From Bacteroidota bacterium (lineage in GTDB: Bacteria; Bacteroidota; Bacteroidia; Chitinophagales; LD1), in contig CANJLD010000022.1 of assembly GCA_947475165.1 (NCBI GenBank), positions 1-64,000 of the forward strand: a stretch of DNA of 64,000 nucleotides, given 5' to 3'. The position numbers and the translations under genes are program-made. Positions within the stretch are counted from its first letter, which is position 1. Each line of letters begins with the position of its first letter. Under the pieces are notes generated by a model. That model saw only the letters and a program-made list of their open reading frames with translations, made no database searches and was not told the DNA's origin. Below, in pieces: positions 50,876 through 60,447 of this stretch.

Positions 50876-52024
50876 TTACCTAATAATTTGTTCGGAAATT
50901 ATTCCGGCAACCTTTCTTGCTCCGCTTTCATTAAAATGGCAGTCATCATAAAATACAGACGTATCGCGGGGAAGTTGGGTGGCAAGGTCTATGTATTTTA
51001 TATATGGGTTAGCTGCACAGAATTTTTGCAACCGCTGGTTGTAAAGTTCTAATGCCTGCCTTAGAGCTTTAGCAGAATAGTATGCCTGATTAGGTTCCGA
51101 TTGAAAATTGCCAACCCCTCCCATCCAAAGCAAACTGTTCTCGTAAGCAGTCATCGTATCTTTATACAAAGCAGATTGATTGATGAGAACCAGCCTTATG
51201 TCTTGCTTTTCCGCTTCTGCGTATATCAATCGCAGATTCCTTTCATATTCATTAAGCGCAGCACTTAAATCAGGAAGTGTATCAATAATGACTGAAGCCT
51301 GTTGCCGGTTTTGTCTCCATTCTTTGTAAATCTTCCCTTCATCATCCTGCACGTTTTGCCACTCTACTTTGTTTGTACGCTGAAAGGCACGCTGAACATA
51401 TTGGAACAAGTTTGTCTTTCTCCACCACACTTCCTCTTTATTGTTAGACAGGAAAATGGTATTCACGAATGAATCTTCAACCTGCTGAGTAAAACGGAAA
51501 TCATTTTCAAACAAAGTATCGCGGCTTAAACGTTTCATCATATCATTCAAGCCGACCATTAAAATCACACCATCTATTTTACCGAGTTGAGGAACGAAGT
51601 ATTTAAGCTGAATGTAATTCTCGCGTGTGGTGCATCCGCTCTTACCAATGCTTCCAAAAGAAATGAGTAGTGAAAAGCGAGTGGCAAGTAGTAACTGCAT
51701 TTGCTGATACCATGTTTCATTATCATCTAAATAGAGGCATTCGGTTGTGCTGCCGCCAATGCATAAATATTTAGGTAAAGAATCTTTTTTAAACTCATTG
51801 CCCCTGAAGCCTTGCGAATTAATTGAGAATTGCTTCGCTCCGTTCACTCCATAAAAAACTGAAGAATCAGGACGAAAGGTGTGTTGGAGGTTGGGCTGCC
51901 ACGCGAAATACTTTGCCTGCTGCGGGTAAATTAAACGCAGGATAACCTCTGCTATAAAAAGAGAAAGCAGGATGGATGCTATTACCAACCCTGCTTTCTT
52001 ACTTATTTCTTTTGCTGAAAACAT
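50876..52024 (-). CDS. Membrane-anchored SGNH/GDSL hydrolase
   Basis: 382 residues. An N-terminal membrane helix (AGLVIASILLSLFIAEVIL, residues 11-29) holds a periplasmic SGNH domain. Block I GGSTTECLYL near residue 90 has the nucleophile Ser, block II GSIGKSGCTT near 125, block III VGLNDMM near 160, block V DDCHFN near 363 has Asp and His. Likely an esterase or acyl-transferase acting on cell-surface glycans or lipids; substrate unknown. Its ATG overlaps the pruA stop codon by one base, so the two are coupled. Confidence 0.88.
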   Translation of the reverse strand: MFSAKEISKKAGLVIASILLSLFIAEVILRLIYPQQAKYFAWQPNLQHTFRPDSSVFYGVNGAKQFSINSQGFRGNEFKKDSLPKYLCIGGSTTECLYLDDNETWYQQMQLLLATRFSLLISFGSIGKSGCTTRENYIQLKYFVPQLGKIDGVILMVGLNDMMKRLSRDTLFENDFRFTQQVEDSFVNTIFLSNNKEEVWWRKTNLFQYVQRAFQRTNKVEWQNVQDDEGKIYKEWRQNRQQASVIIDTLPDLSAALNEYERNLRLIYAEAEKQDIRLVLINQSALYKDTMTAYENSLLWMGGVGNFQSEPNQAYYSAKALRQALELYNQRLQKFCAANPYIKYIDLATQLPRDTSVFYDDCHFNESGARKVAGIISEQIIR

Positions 52025-53658
52025 TATTTGTCTTTCTCTAAAAACGGATAGCGGTAATCAACCGGTGGAACGAAGGTTTCTTTTATGGTGCGTGGCGAAA
52101 CCCAGCGCATCAGGTTTATCATACTTCCTGCCTTGTCGTTGGTTCCTGAACCTCTGGCACCACCAAACGGTTGTTGACCAACTACTGCACCGGTTGGTTT
52201 ATCGTTGATATAGAAATTACCGGCTGCATTCTGAAGTTTTGTCGTAGCCAGTTCAATAGCGTAACGGTCTTGCGCGATAATAGAACCGGTGAGCGCATAG
52301 ATAGAAGTTGAATCAACCGTTTTGATGATATCTTCAAAGTTATCCTCCTCATACACATACACCGTAAGGACCGGTCCGAATAATTCTTCGCACATGGTTA
52401 CATACTTCGGGTCTTTTGCCTGAATGATGGTTGGCTCTATGAAGTAACCTTTGCTCTTGTTGTAATTTCCTCCGGCAATAATTTTTGCGTCTTTGCCTTT
52501 CTTTGCTGCATCTATATAGGAAGCGAGTTTATCGAAACTCTTTTCGTCAATTACTGCGTTGATGAAGTTTCCGAAATCTTCGGTAACGCCCATCTTCATG
52601 GTAGCTAAATCAGCCAGTACCAGTTTCTTCACTTCGTTCCATAAGTTAGAAGGAACGTAAGCGCGTGAGGCGGCAGAACATTTCTGCCCCTGATATTCAA
52701 ACGCCCCGCGGCTGATAGCTGTTGCCAGCACTTTGGCATTAGCTGATTTGTGAGCGAGGATAAAATCCTTGCCACCGGTTTCGCCTACAATGCGCGGATA
52801 GGTTTTGTAGCGGTGAATGTTATTGCCAATCGTTTTCCAGATATCCTGAAACACACCGGTTGAGCCGGTGAAGTGGATGCCTGCAAAATCAGGGTGCTGA
52901 AAAATAACTTCTGCGGCATCCGGACCGGTTGGGTAAATTAAATTGATAACTCCATCCGGCACTCCTGCTTCTTTAAAAATCTTCATAAGCACATGTGCCG
53001 AATACACCTGTGTGTTCGATGGTTTCCATACTACCACGTTGCCCATCATGGCGCAGCTGCTTGGTAAGTTTCCTGCAATGGCGGTGAAGTTGAACGGAGT
53101 GAGTGCGTAAACAAATCCTTCTAACGGTCTCCATTCCATCCGGTTCCAGATGCCAGGTGATGATGTGGGTTGCATAGAGTAAATCTCCGTCATGAACTGC
53201 ACGTTGAAGCGCAGGAAGTCAATTATCTCGCAAGCCGAATCTATTTCTGCCTGATAGGCATTCTTCGACTGACCGAGCATAGTAGCCGCATTCAACTCAG
53301 CGCGGTAAGGACCGGCAATGAGTTCTGCTGCTTTAAGGAAAATAGCACCTCGCTGTTCCCAGCTTAAGGTTATCCATTTTTTGCGGGCAACCAGTGCCGC
53401 ATCAATGGCAAGCTTTAAGTGTTTCTTTTCGCTTTTGTAATAATGGCCGAGCAAATGCTTGTGGTCGTGTGGCGGGTGCAGCGATGTTTTTTTTCCGTCA
53501 CGAATTTCTTTTGAGCCTATGAACATAGGGATGTCGCGCACTTCGGCACGCATCTCTTTCAATTTCTTTTTCAGTTCTTCTCTTTCCTTGCTGCCCGGTG
53601 CGTAACTCTTTACCGGTTCGTTAATTGCCTGTGGAACTTTAAAAAATCCTGTTGCCAT
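52024..53658 (-). CDS. pruA: L-glutamate gamma-semialdehyde dehydrogenase
   Basis: 544 residues, aldehyde dehydrogenase superfamily, of the group specific for delta-1-pyrroline-5-carboxylate. Oxidises glutamate semialdehyde to glutamate with NAD in proline degradation. NAD fold with FTGSTGVFQDIWK, catalytic Glu in VGETGGKD near 290, nucleophile Cys in YQGQKCSAASR near 323, and EELFGPVLTVYVY. N-terminal extension (about 60 residues) is typical of the 1-pyrroline enzyme. The proline dehydrogenase is not in the window. Confidence 0.93.
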   Translation of the reverse strand: MATGFFKVPQAINEPVKSYAPGSKEREELKKKLKEMRAEVRDIPMFIGSKEIRDGKKTSLHPPHDHKHLLGHYYKSEKKHLKLAIDAALVARKKWITLSWEQRGAIFLKAAELIAGPYRAELNAATMLGQSKNAYQAEIDSACEIIDFLRFNVQFMTEIYSMQPTSSPGIWNRMEWRPLEGFVYALTPFNFTAIAGNLPSSCAMMGNVVVWKPSNTQVYSAHVLMKIFKEAGVPDGVINLIYPTGPDAAEVIFQHPDFAGIHFTGSTGVFQDIWKTIGNNIHRYKTYPRIVGETGGKDFILAHKSANAKVLATAISRGAFEYQGQKCSAASRAYVPSNLWNEVKKLVLADLATMKMGVTEDFGNFINAVIDEKSFDKLASYIDAAKKGKDAKIIAGGNYNKSKGYFIEPTIIQAKDPKYVTMCEELFGPVLTVYVYEEDNFEDIIKTVDSTSIYALTGSIIAQDRYAIELATTKLQNAAGNFYINDKPTGAVVGQQPFGGARGSGTNDKAGSMINLMRWVSPRTIKETFVPPVDYRYPFLEKDK

Positions 53659-53682
53659 TTTTTATAGTTTAAGTTCAGAAAA

Positions 53683-55017
53683 TTACTTTCCCAAGAAGTG
53701 CCTTACTATATCCATACCGTTGGCGTAAATCATTAAGCCAATAAGAATGAAGAACCCAACGCGGTTGATATAATCGAGAACCTTGTCGCTTATTTTTCTA
53801 CCGGTTATCATTTCGGCCAATAGTAAAATTACGTAGCCGCCATCGAGCATTGGTATTGGCAGTAAATTCATAATTGCCAGCATAAGCGAGATGAATGCGG
53901 TGAGCTGCCAGAAGGCTACCCAATCCCATTGCGGAGGGAAGAGCGAACCCATTGTTCCTACTCCGCCTAATTGCTTGTATGCCCCGTTACGGAAAATTAA
54001 TTTAAACTGCTTGAGGTAAACCACAATGCGTTTGTACGCCACTGTTGCCCCGTGTGTAAACGAATGAAACAGATTGTATTCAGTATGAACAAAGTTCAGC
54101 GATTTCTCAGACGGACGGAAACCGAGCAAGCCGGTAGCGGGAACAACTACCTTTTCAACCAGTGTATCGTTAGCTCTTATAAACTTTATAGCTACTTCTT
54201 TGCCTTTAAGGTTTACCAGATATTTAGGAGCATCCTGAAAAATAGTAACTGTTGAATCGTTGAGCGCAATAATGCGGTCGCCTTCTTTAAGCTTTCCTTT
54301 TATTACCGTCTCCTTCGACATTTCGCCTACTATACAAGGTATCTGGTAATCCATAAATTTCTTTGCGCGCGATGCTACGGCTACATCAATAAAATCGGCC
54401 GGAATGTTAACCGTGTGTGGTGCACCATCTCGCAATACGTTTACTGAGGTTACATCGTTCAGCAATATTTCTGTGGCTATGGAATTAAAATTGTCGAATT
54501 TTTTATCACCGGAGTGCGAGAGGATAATATCGCCATCGCGGAAACCGCCATACATAGCTACCGAATCGCAGCTGATGCCATACTTTGCTTCTGATGCAGG
54601 AAGATAAGTTTCGCCCATCCAAAACAGCAACTGCGAATAAATTAACCAGCCGAGCAACACGTTCATGATAATTCCACCGAGCATGATGATTAGCTTCTGC
54701 CAGTTCTTTTTGCTACGGTATTCATCGGGCTTTGGTTCGCTGTTCAGATAGCTGTCGTCCATGCTTTCGTCTGCCATGCCTGCTATTTTTACATAGCCGC
54801 CCAGCGGAAACCAGCCTAAGCCGTATTCAGTATCGCCAATTTTCTTTTTAAAGATGGCGAAGTTTAAAAGCGTGGGTATAGGAAAGAGGAAGTCGAAGAA
54901 GAGGTAGAATTTTTCTACACGCGTTTTGAACATGCGCGCGGCAATAAAATGTCCGAACTCGTGAATCAATACTAATATAGAGAGCGAGAGAAGTAACTGT
55001 ACTGTTTTTATCAGCAT
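53683..55017 (-). CDS. rseP: Site-2 metalloprotease RseP
   Basis: 444 residues. The zinc site HEFGH is at residues 19-23 in the first membrane helix, and the second motif LPIPMLDGG near 389. Between them lie one or two PDZ domains (GFRDGDIILSHSGDK, LKEGDRIIALNDS). Cleaves membrane proteins inside the bilayer, releasing transcription factors or removing signal peptides. Four membrane helices, correct length. Next to pruA with a 24-base gap. Confidence 0.95.
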   Translation of the reverse strand: MLIKTVQLLLSLSILVLIHEFGHFIAARMFKTRVEKFYLFFDFLFPIPTLLNFAIFKKKIGDTEYGLGWFPLGGYVKIAGMADESMDDSYLNSEPKPDEYRSKKNWQKLIIMLGGIIMNVLLGWLIYSQLLFWMGETYLPASEAKYGISCDSVAMYGGFRDGDIILSHSGDKKFDNFNSIATEILLNDVTSVNVLRDGAPHTVNIPADFIDVAVASRAKKFMDYQIPCIVGEMSKETVIKGKLKEGDRIIALNDSTVTIFQDAPKYLVNLKGKEVAIKFIRANDTLVEKVVVPATGLLGFRPSEKSLNFVHTEYNLFHSFTHGATVAYKRIVVYLKQFKLIFRNGAYKQLGGVGTMGSLFPPQWDWVAFWQLTAFISLMLAIMNLLPIPMLDGGYVILLLAEMITGRKISDKVLDYINRVGFFILIGLMIYANGMDIVRHFLGK

Positions 55018-55113
55018 TATAGAAAGGCTTTTTTAATGAGCGGCAAAAGTATCAAATTTCAGATGGCAGTAAACTGCGGGCCGCGGAGGTACGCAGGTAT
55101 GTATTGCCTGATT

Positions 55114-56058
55114 TTAATGAATGCCCTTGGCACTCAGCCAGCGTTCGGTTTCAAGGGCTGCCATGCAGCCTGTTCCGGCTGCGGTTACTGCCTGACGGTA
55201 TGTTTTATCCTGCAAATCGCCACAGGCGAATACGCCTTCTACATTTGTTTTAGCAGAACCGGGAACGGTTACCACATATCCTTCGGTATCGGTAGTAATA
55301 AAATCTTTAAACACGTCTGAGTTTGGTTTGTGGCCTATGGCTACAAAGAAACCTGTTACGGGAACTTCAATTTTTTCACCGGTTTTGTTGTTGAGTATGC
55401 GAACAGCTTCTACGGTGTTTTCGCCCAGCACTTCATCGGTTTCGCTGTTCCAGTATACCTTAATGTTTTTGGTATCGAGCACGCGCTGCTGCATAATTTT
55501 AGAGGCGCGCATTTCGTCTCTGCGCACAATCATGTGCACTTTGGTGCAGAGTTTTGAAAGATAGATAGCTTCTTCGCAAGCAGTATCACCGGCACCCACA
55601 ATGGCTACTTCCTGATTGCGATAGAAAAAACCATCGCATACTGCACAGGCACTAACACCCGAGCCGTTCAAACGTTTTTCGCTGGGTAAGCCTAACCATT
55701 TTGCTTCGGCACCAGTGGCGAGGATTACTGCATCGGCTTCTACCAGTTTCTCGTCATCAATCCAAACTTTTTTAGGCGATACGGAAAAATCAACTTTAGT
55801 AGCCATGCCAAAACGAATGTCTGTTCCGAAACGCTCTGCCTGATTTTTGAAGTCTTCCATCATCTCCGGCCCGAGGATTCCTTTGGGGTAACCGGGATAG
55901 TTTTCTACATCAGTAGTATTTACCAGTTGTCCGCCTTGTAACAGGCCGGTATACATTACGGGCTTTAAGCCGGCACGCGCTGCATAAATTGCAGCGGTGT
56001 AACCCGCAGGGCCTGAACCAATAATTAAACAGTTAAATTTTTCAACTACATTACTCAT
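55114..56058 (-). CDS. trxB: Thioredoxin reductase
   Basis: 314 residues. FAD loop IIGSGPAGYTAAIYAARAG at residues 11-29, redox CxxC as CAVCDG near 138, NADPH loop VAIVGAGDTACEEAIYL near 152, and the C-terminal FAD motif GVFACGDLQDKTYRQ. Reduces thioredoxin with NADPH. Monocistronic. The upstream region reads TTATTTTCG about 20 bases before the ATG, a weak promoter-like sequence. Confidence 0.97.
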   Translation of the reverse strand: MSNVVEKFNCLIIGSGPAGYTAAIYAARAGLKPVMYTGLLQGGQLVNTTDVENYPGYPKGILGPEMMEDFKNQAERFGTDIRFGMATKVDFSVSPKKVWIDDEKLVEADAVILATGAEAKWLGLPSEKRLNGSGVSACAVCDGFFYRNQEVAIVGAGDTACEEAIYLSKLCTKVHMIVRRDEMRASKIMQQRVLDTKNIKVYWNSETDEVLGENTVEAVRILNNKTGEKIEVPVTGFFVAIGHKPNSDVFKDFITTDTEGYVVTVPGSAKTNVEGVFACGDLQDKTYRQAVTAAGTGCMAALETERWLSAKGIH

Positions 56059-56307
56059 ACAAATATTTTAAGCGGACGAAAATAAGATTGTGAAGGAATT
56101 AGACGCGGTGGATTAATAAACATTACCAATCCGGCCGGGTGTTTCGCTTGCGCGTATGTGAGGGCGCGGGCGCAAACAAATGCGAGTGATTACGAAGCAA
56201 TCGTCTCTCGCCTGACAATTGTTTGGCATGAGCTCTCATTTTATTACCACCTCGCCCTGCTGGCACTTCTGCTAAAACAGGAGGAGAATCTGTGTGTGAA
56301 GTGGTGA

Positions 56308-56590
56308 TTCCGGAGCTTACTGACAGGTTCGCGGGGTGTACTGAGGCGTTCGCGATGCATGTTGAGTGTGCCGCGGGACGTGTTGAGTTGGCCGCGGAGC
56401 ATGATGAACTCACCGCGGAACTGATTGAGTGCGTCCCGAAGCATGTTGAAGCCTCCGCGGAATGGATAGGGTGCTCCGCGGGTGAGGTTGAGTGCTCCGC
56501 GAAGCGGATTAAATGGTCCGCGGAGTAGATTGAAAGCACCGCGGAGCATGCAGAGAGGTCCGCGCGGCATGTTAAAACCACCGCGGAGCA
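56308..56590. repeat. Tandem array D: 14 imperfect 21-bp units with a CCGCGG core
   Basis: CCGCGG or a one- to three-base variant recurs exactly every 21 bp at 56308, 56329, 56350, 56371, 56392, 56413, 56434, 56455, 56476, 56497, 56518, 56539, 56560 and 56581. The rest of each unit varies more, but most units keep a TGA or ATG block. A minus-strand open frame across it reads LRG-type heptads, as expected from any 21-bp repeat. The spacer 56059-56810 holds no gene that I accept; the repeat at 56660 is its only other feature. Confidence 0.95.
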
Positions 56591-56659
56591 AACTGTATTG
56601 TGTTTCGGGCTGTTATTGTGTTAAAATGGGTTTGAAAATGGGTTTTGACCTGATGTGTG

Positions 56660-56686
56660 TGTCATGCCGAGGTACGAGGCATCTTG
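56660..56686. repeat. Dispersed TGTCATGCCGAGG-type repeat
   Basis: GTCATGCCGAGGTACGAGGC then ATCTT, with a GCC(T/G)CG palindrome. I recall this sequence as a common dispersed element in other Bacteroidota. Weak evidence from one copy here. Confidence 0.45.
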
Positions 56687-56810
56687 TATTTTGTATTCGG
56701 CTGTTGGCTGGCGGGGTTAGGGAAAGTTGTGGAAACCCCGCAGCCTGCTTTGGGGCGAAGACTTGTAACGGATAGCCGGCCCGCGCTTTGGCGAGAACCC
56801 AGTAATAATT

Positions 56811-57845
56811 TTACTGCGGAACAATAACCTGATAGTATTTGGTGGCATAGCCTGCCCATATGCCCAGCCCGTTGTTGATGTTGGTTTTAATTTTTACGGG
56901 CGATGAAAAGGGGCTGTCGCCCCCGTCATTTTCGAGGGTGAAGAAGAAGTCGTAGGTTTTGGAATCGATATTGCTCCATTTTACGCTTACGGTATCGCCT
57001 TTGTAAAACAGAAAATCTGTATTGAAATCGATTTTAGCATTGGGGTCCTGCCCGCGCTCGATGGGCAGGGCAATTTGAAGGCCTACCCAAAGTTTATCGT
57101 CCCACACGGTTCCGCTGGCGGGGTTGTAGTATGGCTCGTTGTTGCGTTTTGTTTTGTAACGAAGGAAATTGCCGAAAGTATCGGGCACCGAAACGTTGGA
57201 GTAAAGCGAAACCATAGAGTCGCGGTAAGCGGGATTGCTCGCCTCGCGGATGCTGATGGAATCCATACCTACGGCCGTAGGAATATAAGTGGTGGATGTA
57301 ACGTGAACAGAATCGGTACCGGTGAAGCCGGGGGCCATAATATCGAGCGCGTAGGAGGTTCTTTCTTTACCGGTAAAGCTGGCTGTGCCGGTGGTAAAAT
57401 AGGTGGCAATATCCGGAATGGTGTAAACGCAAACGTTGGGGATGTTGGCAGAGTCAACGGTTGAAAAGCCGAGGGCGCTGAGTAAAATATCCTGCTGGTC
57501 TTGCGGAAGATTTAAGCCTTGCAAGCAAAGTTCGATAAGCGGGGTTTGTGTTCCATCGCTGCCGGTTACGGTAATGTTTGCACCGTGAACAAAGTAGTTG
57601 CCGAGATTATTTAAATCGATAGTACCGAAAAATTTCTGGCTCTTGGTGAGGATAACCACTGGTGGCACTCCGTTCTCTATTGTTCCATCTACTACTATCT
57701 GCTGGGCGGAGTCGGGAATTTCTACATCGATTACTTTGGTGCAGGAGGGAAAGACGATAGACATTAAACACAAGACACAAGACAATGCCAATACATTTCT
57801 GACATTGAAAAAACTGCTCCGTTGTATTTGTCTTGTGTCTAACAT
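56811..57845 (-). CDS. DUF4249 lipoprotein
   Basis: 344 residues. Lipoprotein signal with lipobox FPSC (residues about 31-34), then the DUF4249 start (TKVIDVEIPDSAQQIVVDGT, IENGVPPVVILTKS). Such lipoproteins are encoded next to TonB-dependent receptors in Bacteroidota, as here (21 bases downstream of one), and are thought to bind the substrate or cap the receptor at the surface. The substrate is unknown. Confidence 0.9.
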   Translation of the reverse strand: MLDTRQIQRSSFFNVRNVLALSCVLCLMSIVFPSCTKVIDVEIPDSAQQIVVDGTIENGVPPVVILTKSQKFFGTIDLNNLGNYFVHGANITVTGSDGTQTPLIELCLQGLNLPQDQQDILLSALGFSTVDSANIPNVCVYTIPDIATYFTTGTASFTGKERTSYALDIMAPGFTGTDSVHVTSTTYIPTAVGMDSISIREASNPAYRDSMVSLYSNVSVPDTFGNFLRYKTKRNNEPYYNPASGTVWDDKLWVGLQIALPIERGQDPNAKIDFNTDFLFYKGDTVSVKWSNIDSKTYDFFFTLENDGGDSPFSSPVKIKTNINNGLGIWAGYATKYYQVIVPQ

Positions 57846-57866
57846 CTTTTGCCTGCTATCTGTTTA

Positions 57867-60275
57867 CTAAAATTTAAAATTCCACGTTATGCTTGGCAAA
57901 ATGGGGAAGAGGGAAGCCTGCTTTGCTTTAAACTTAATTTCTTTGGTTTCGGTGCCGTTGGCGGCATTGTCTCCTCCGCCTACATCGCCACCGGTATCTA
58001 TAAAAATGAAAAACGGGTTCATGCGGTTGTAGGCGTTGTAAATAGATACGCTGATATCGGAAGTGAAATCAATTTTGCGTTTCTTTTTTGGTATGATGGT
58101 GTAAACAAAACCTAAGTCTAACCGGTGATAGGCCGGCATACGGAACCAGTTTCTTTCGCCATACACGTAATGCACTTGTCCTTCATTAAGGAAAAACGCA
58201 ACCGGTAAGGTGGTGCGCTGACCGGTGGCAAAAACCCAGGTGGCGGAAATTTTCCAGTGCTTGTTTATTTCATACATCTGCACAATGCTTATGTCGTGCC
58301 TGCGGTCGTAGCGGGCCAGGAAGGGCTTGCCTCCGTTTATTTCAGGGAACTGTCTCCACGTCCACGCTAGGGTGTAACCAATCCAACCGGTCCATTTGCC
58401 TTTGGCTTTCTTTACAAAAAACTCAGCCCCGTAACTATAGCCTTTGCCAAAGGTGAACTGGTCTTCTACATCCACCGTAATATTTCCTACCGCGCTTTCA
58501 CCGTATTCAATCTGGTTCCATAAATGCTTGTAGTAAACTTCAATGGAAGTTTCAATCATATCGTCTTTAAAATTGCGGAAGTAACCGAGAGCCGCCTGCA
58601 CGCCTACCTGCGGTTTAACTACAGCGGTGCTTGGCACCCATAAATCGATAGGCAATGTGGTGGTTGATGAAGAAACCAAATGAACGTATTGCTTGTTCAT
58701 GGTTACACCCACTTTTATGCTTGATGTTTTATCCACCTTAAAGCGCATAGACAAACGCGGCTCTACACCCCAATAGGTTTTAATGTTCTCACCAGATTTG
58801 TAGTTGAGCGTATCGGTTGCCCTGCCGCTTTGGAAAACAGTTTTTGAGAAGGGCCCCATGAACGTAAACAGCGAAGCGCGGAGACCAACATTTATTTTCA
58901 GCCAAGGGGTTGCTTCAAAATCGTCAAGAAAATAAATGGCAGATTCATGCGCATACTTATTGGCCTGATTGGTAGTTTGAAAATCTACCGAGCCGGCACT
59001 ACCGGTGGCTGTGTATGGAGTGAAAATGTGAAAATTGTATTGCAATCCGAATTTCATCTGGTGACCGAGAAGAGGGGAATAATCGAAATCCATTTTAGCT
59101 GTGGCCTCTCTTACTTTGGAATTAAGGTTGAATTTTAAATCCTGAAAACTTGTGTTGGCGGTAAAGCCGAAATCGTTGTAAATAAACATGGTGTTGAGGA
59201 ACAACTTATCGCTGAAGAGGTGATTCCACCGGAGTGTGGCTGTTGTGTTTCCCCAAGGAAAAGCCAGCTTGAACACACCGCCCGGTGCCTGAAAATTAAA
59301 TACATCGCGCCCGAAGTAGCCGCTGAGATACAACCGGTCGCGGTCGTTGATGCGGTAATTTATTTTGGCGTTTATATCGTAGAAATAATACGAGTTACCA
59401 GCAAATTCGCCATCGCCAATCTTTGGCAGAATAGGTTTAAGGATTAAATCAATATAAGTTCTGCGGGCAGAAACAATAAAAGAGCATCTGTTCTTCTTTA
59501 TCGGTCCTTCTACGGTAAGGCGGGAAGAAATAATACCCAAGCCACCGGCAACACTCCACTTTTTCATGTTACCCTCTTTCATCTGCACATCAACTACCGA
59601 TGAAATTCTACCGCCATAATCAGCTGGCATGCCGCCTTTGTAAACTGTAGTTCCTTTTACTGCATCTGAATTAAAAACGGAAAAGAAACCGAAAAGGTGA
59701 CCGGTGTTGTAAACCACAGCATCGTCTAACAACACAAGATTCTGATCGGGTCCGCCACCGCGCACATAAAAGCCGGAGTTGCCTTCACCGGATGCCATAA
59801 TGCCGGGGAGCAACTGAATTGTTTTCAGAATATCTACTTCGCCAAACAAGGCGGGCAAAGATTTTGAAACTTCTACTTTTATTTCCTGCTTGCCCATGTC
59901 GGTGCTTTCGAAATTGTTGCCTTTCTTTTCACCGGTAATCACCACCTCCTCAATTTCGGTAGCAGAAGTTCCCATTTCGAGGTTTAAACGAACATCATTA
60001 TCAAGCACAATTTTTCGTTCAAGTGTGGCCTTGCCCACATACGAAATTTTCAAAGTGTAAGTATCTATAGGAAGTGTGATGGAGTAAAAACCGTATTCGT
60101 TGGTGCTGGTTCCTTTGCCAAGTTCTACCACATATACAGATGCCGAGAGAATACTTTCTCCATCTGCCGCATCTTTAATATAACCGCTGATGGTGTGCTT
60201 TTGGATTGTAGTCTGTGCGAGTGAGCAGTAGGCAGTAAGTAAGAGGTAGTAGGCAATAAATACAAACTTTTTCAC
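57867..60275 (-). CDS. TonB-dependent outer-membrane receptor
   Basis: 802 residues. Signal peptide, then a carboxypeptidase-like regulatory domain (ISGYIKDAADGESILSASVY ... residues about 27-105), the plug domain (EEVVITGEKKGN TonB-box-like stretch near 110-122, then GEVDILKTIQLLPGI, FYVRGGGPDQNLVLLDDAVV) and a barrel ending in an aromatic (ITWNFKF). Imports an unknown large substrate with TonB energy. The signal peptide is encoded by a heptamer array, as in lptE. Partner gene is the DUF4249 lipoprotein. Confidence 0.93.
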   Translation of the reverse strand: MKKFVFIAYYLLLTAYCSLAQTTIQKHTISGYIKDAADGESILSASVYVVELGKGTSTNEYGFYSITLPIDTYTLKISYVGKATLERKIVLDNDVRLNLEMGTSATEIEEVVITGEKKGNNFESTDMGKQEIKVEVSKSLPALFGEVDILKTIQLLPGIMASGEGNSGFYVRGGGPDQNLVLLDDAVVYNTGHLFGFFSVFNSDAVKGTTVYKGGMPADYGGRISSVVDVQMKEGNMKKWSVAGGLGIISSRLTVEGPIKKNRCSFIVSARRTYIDLILKPILPKIGDGEFAGNSYYFYDINAKINYRINDRDRLYLSGYFGRDVFNFQAPGGVFKLAFPWGNTTATLRWNHLFSDKLFLNTMFIYNDFGFTANTSFQDLKFNLNSKVREATAKMDFDYSPLLGHQMKFGLQYNFHIFTPYTATGSAGSVDFQTTNQANKYAHESAIYFLDDFEATPWLKINVGLRASLFTFMGPFSKTVFQSGRATDTLNYKSGENIKTYWGVEPRLSMRFKVDKTSSIKVGVTMNKQYVHLVSSSTTTLPIDLWVPSTAVVKPQVGVQAALGYFRNFKDDMIETSIEVYYKHLWNQIEYGESAVGNITVDVEDQFTFGKGYSYGAEFFVKKAKGKWTGWIGYTLAWTWRQFPEINGGKPFLARYDRRHDISIVQMYEINKHWKISATWVFATGQRTTLPVAFFLNEGQVHYVYGERNWFRMPAYHRLDLGFVYTIIPKKKRKIDFTSDISVSIYNAYNRMNPFFIFIDTGGDVGGGDNAANGTETKEIKFKAKQASLFPILPSITWNFKF
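60224..60258. repeat. Heptanucleotide array encoding the receptor signal peptide
   Basis: Plus-strand units AGCAGTA, GGCAGTA, AGTAAGA, GGTAGTA, GGCAATA in register (minus strand: TATTGCC, TACTACC, TCTTACT, TACTGCC, TACTGCT). It codes for IAYYLLLTAYCSLA of the receptor signal peptide. The unit type matches the lptE array. Confidence 0.85.
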
Positions 60276-60293
60276 ACAGATTTTTTAGCGCGC

Positions 60294-60301
60294 CAAAAAT
60301 A
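60294..60301 (-). promoter_or_regulatory. Bacteroidota -7 promoter element before the TonB receptor
   Basis: TATTTTTG on the minus strand, an exact TAnnTTTG, ending 18 bases before the receptor start. No TTG at the usual -33 distance. Confidence 0.35.
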
Positions 60302-60353
60302 TAAACTTCAACATGCTATAAGACGAAATGTTGCGTTAAATATAGTTCGCGGC

Positions 60354-60374
60354 TGACAGTTAACAGTTGACAGT
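60354..60374. repeat. Heptanucleotide array TGACAGT x3
   Basis: TGACAGT, TAACAGT, TGACAGT in register in the divergent spacer between the receptor and the sigma factor. Confidence 0.7.
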
Positions 60375-60416
60375 AAAAGCACTCTGGTATTAACGGTGAA
60401 GCACGAATTGTAAATT

Positions 60417-60447
60417 GATTAAAATTTTCGGTCAGAAAATTTTAATC
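60417..60447. promoter_or_regulatory. Perfect inverted repeat between receptor and sigma factor genes
   Basis: Thirteen-bp arms GATTAAAATTTTC (60417-60429) and GAAAATTTTAATC (60435-60447) with 5 bases between. It lies in the divergent promoter region, about 45 bases before the sigma-factor ATG, where an operator would be expected. No T run, so not a terminator. Confidence 0.5.

Noticed and set aside
56123-56591. Long open frames on both strands over the 21-bp array (heptad proteins with LRG or AEH repeats)
   Set aside because: Any 21-bp repeat free of stops gives 7-residue repeats in all frames. Frames on both strands are open, with no start signal or homology. Treated as DNA-level repeat.
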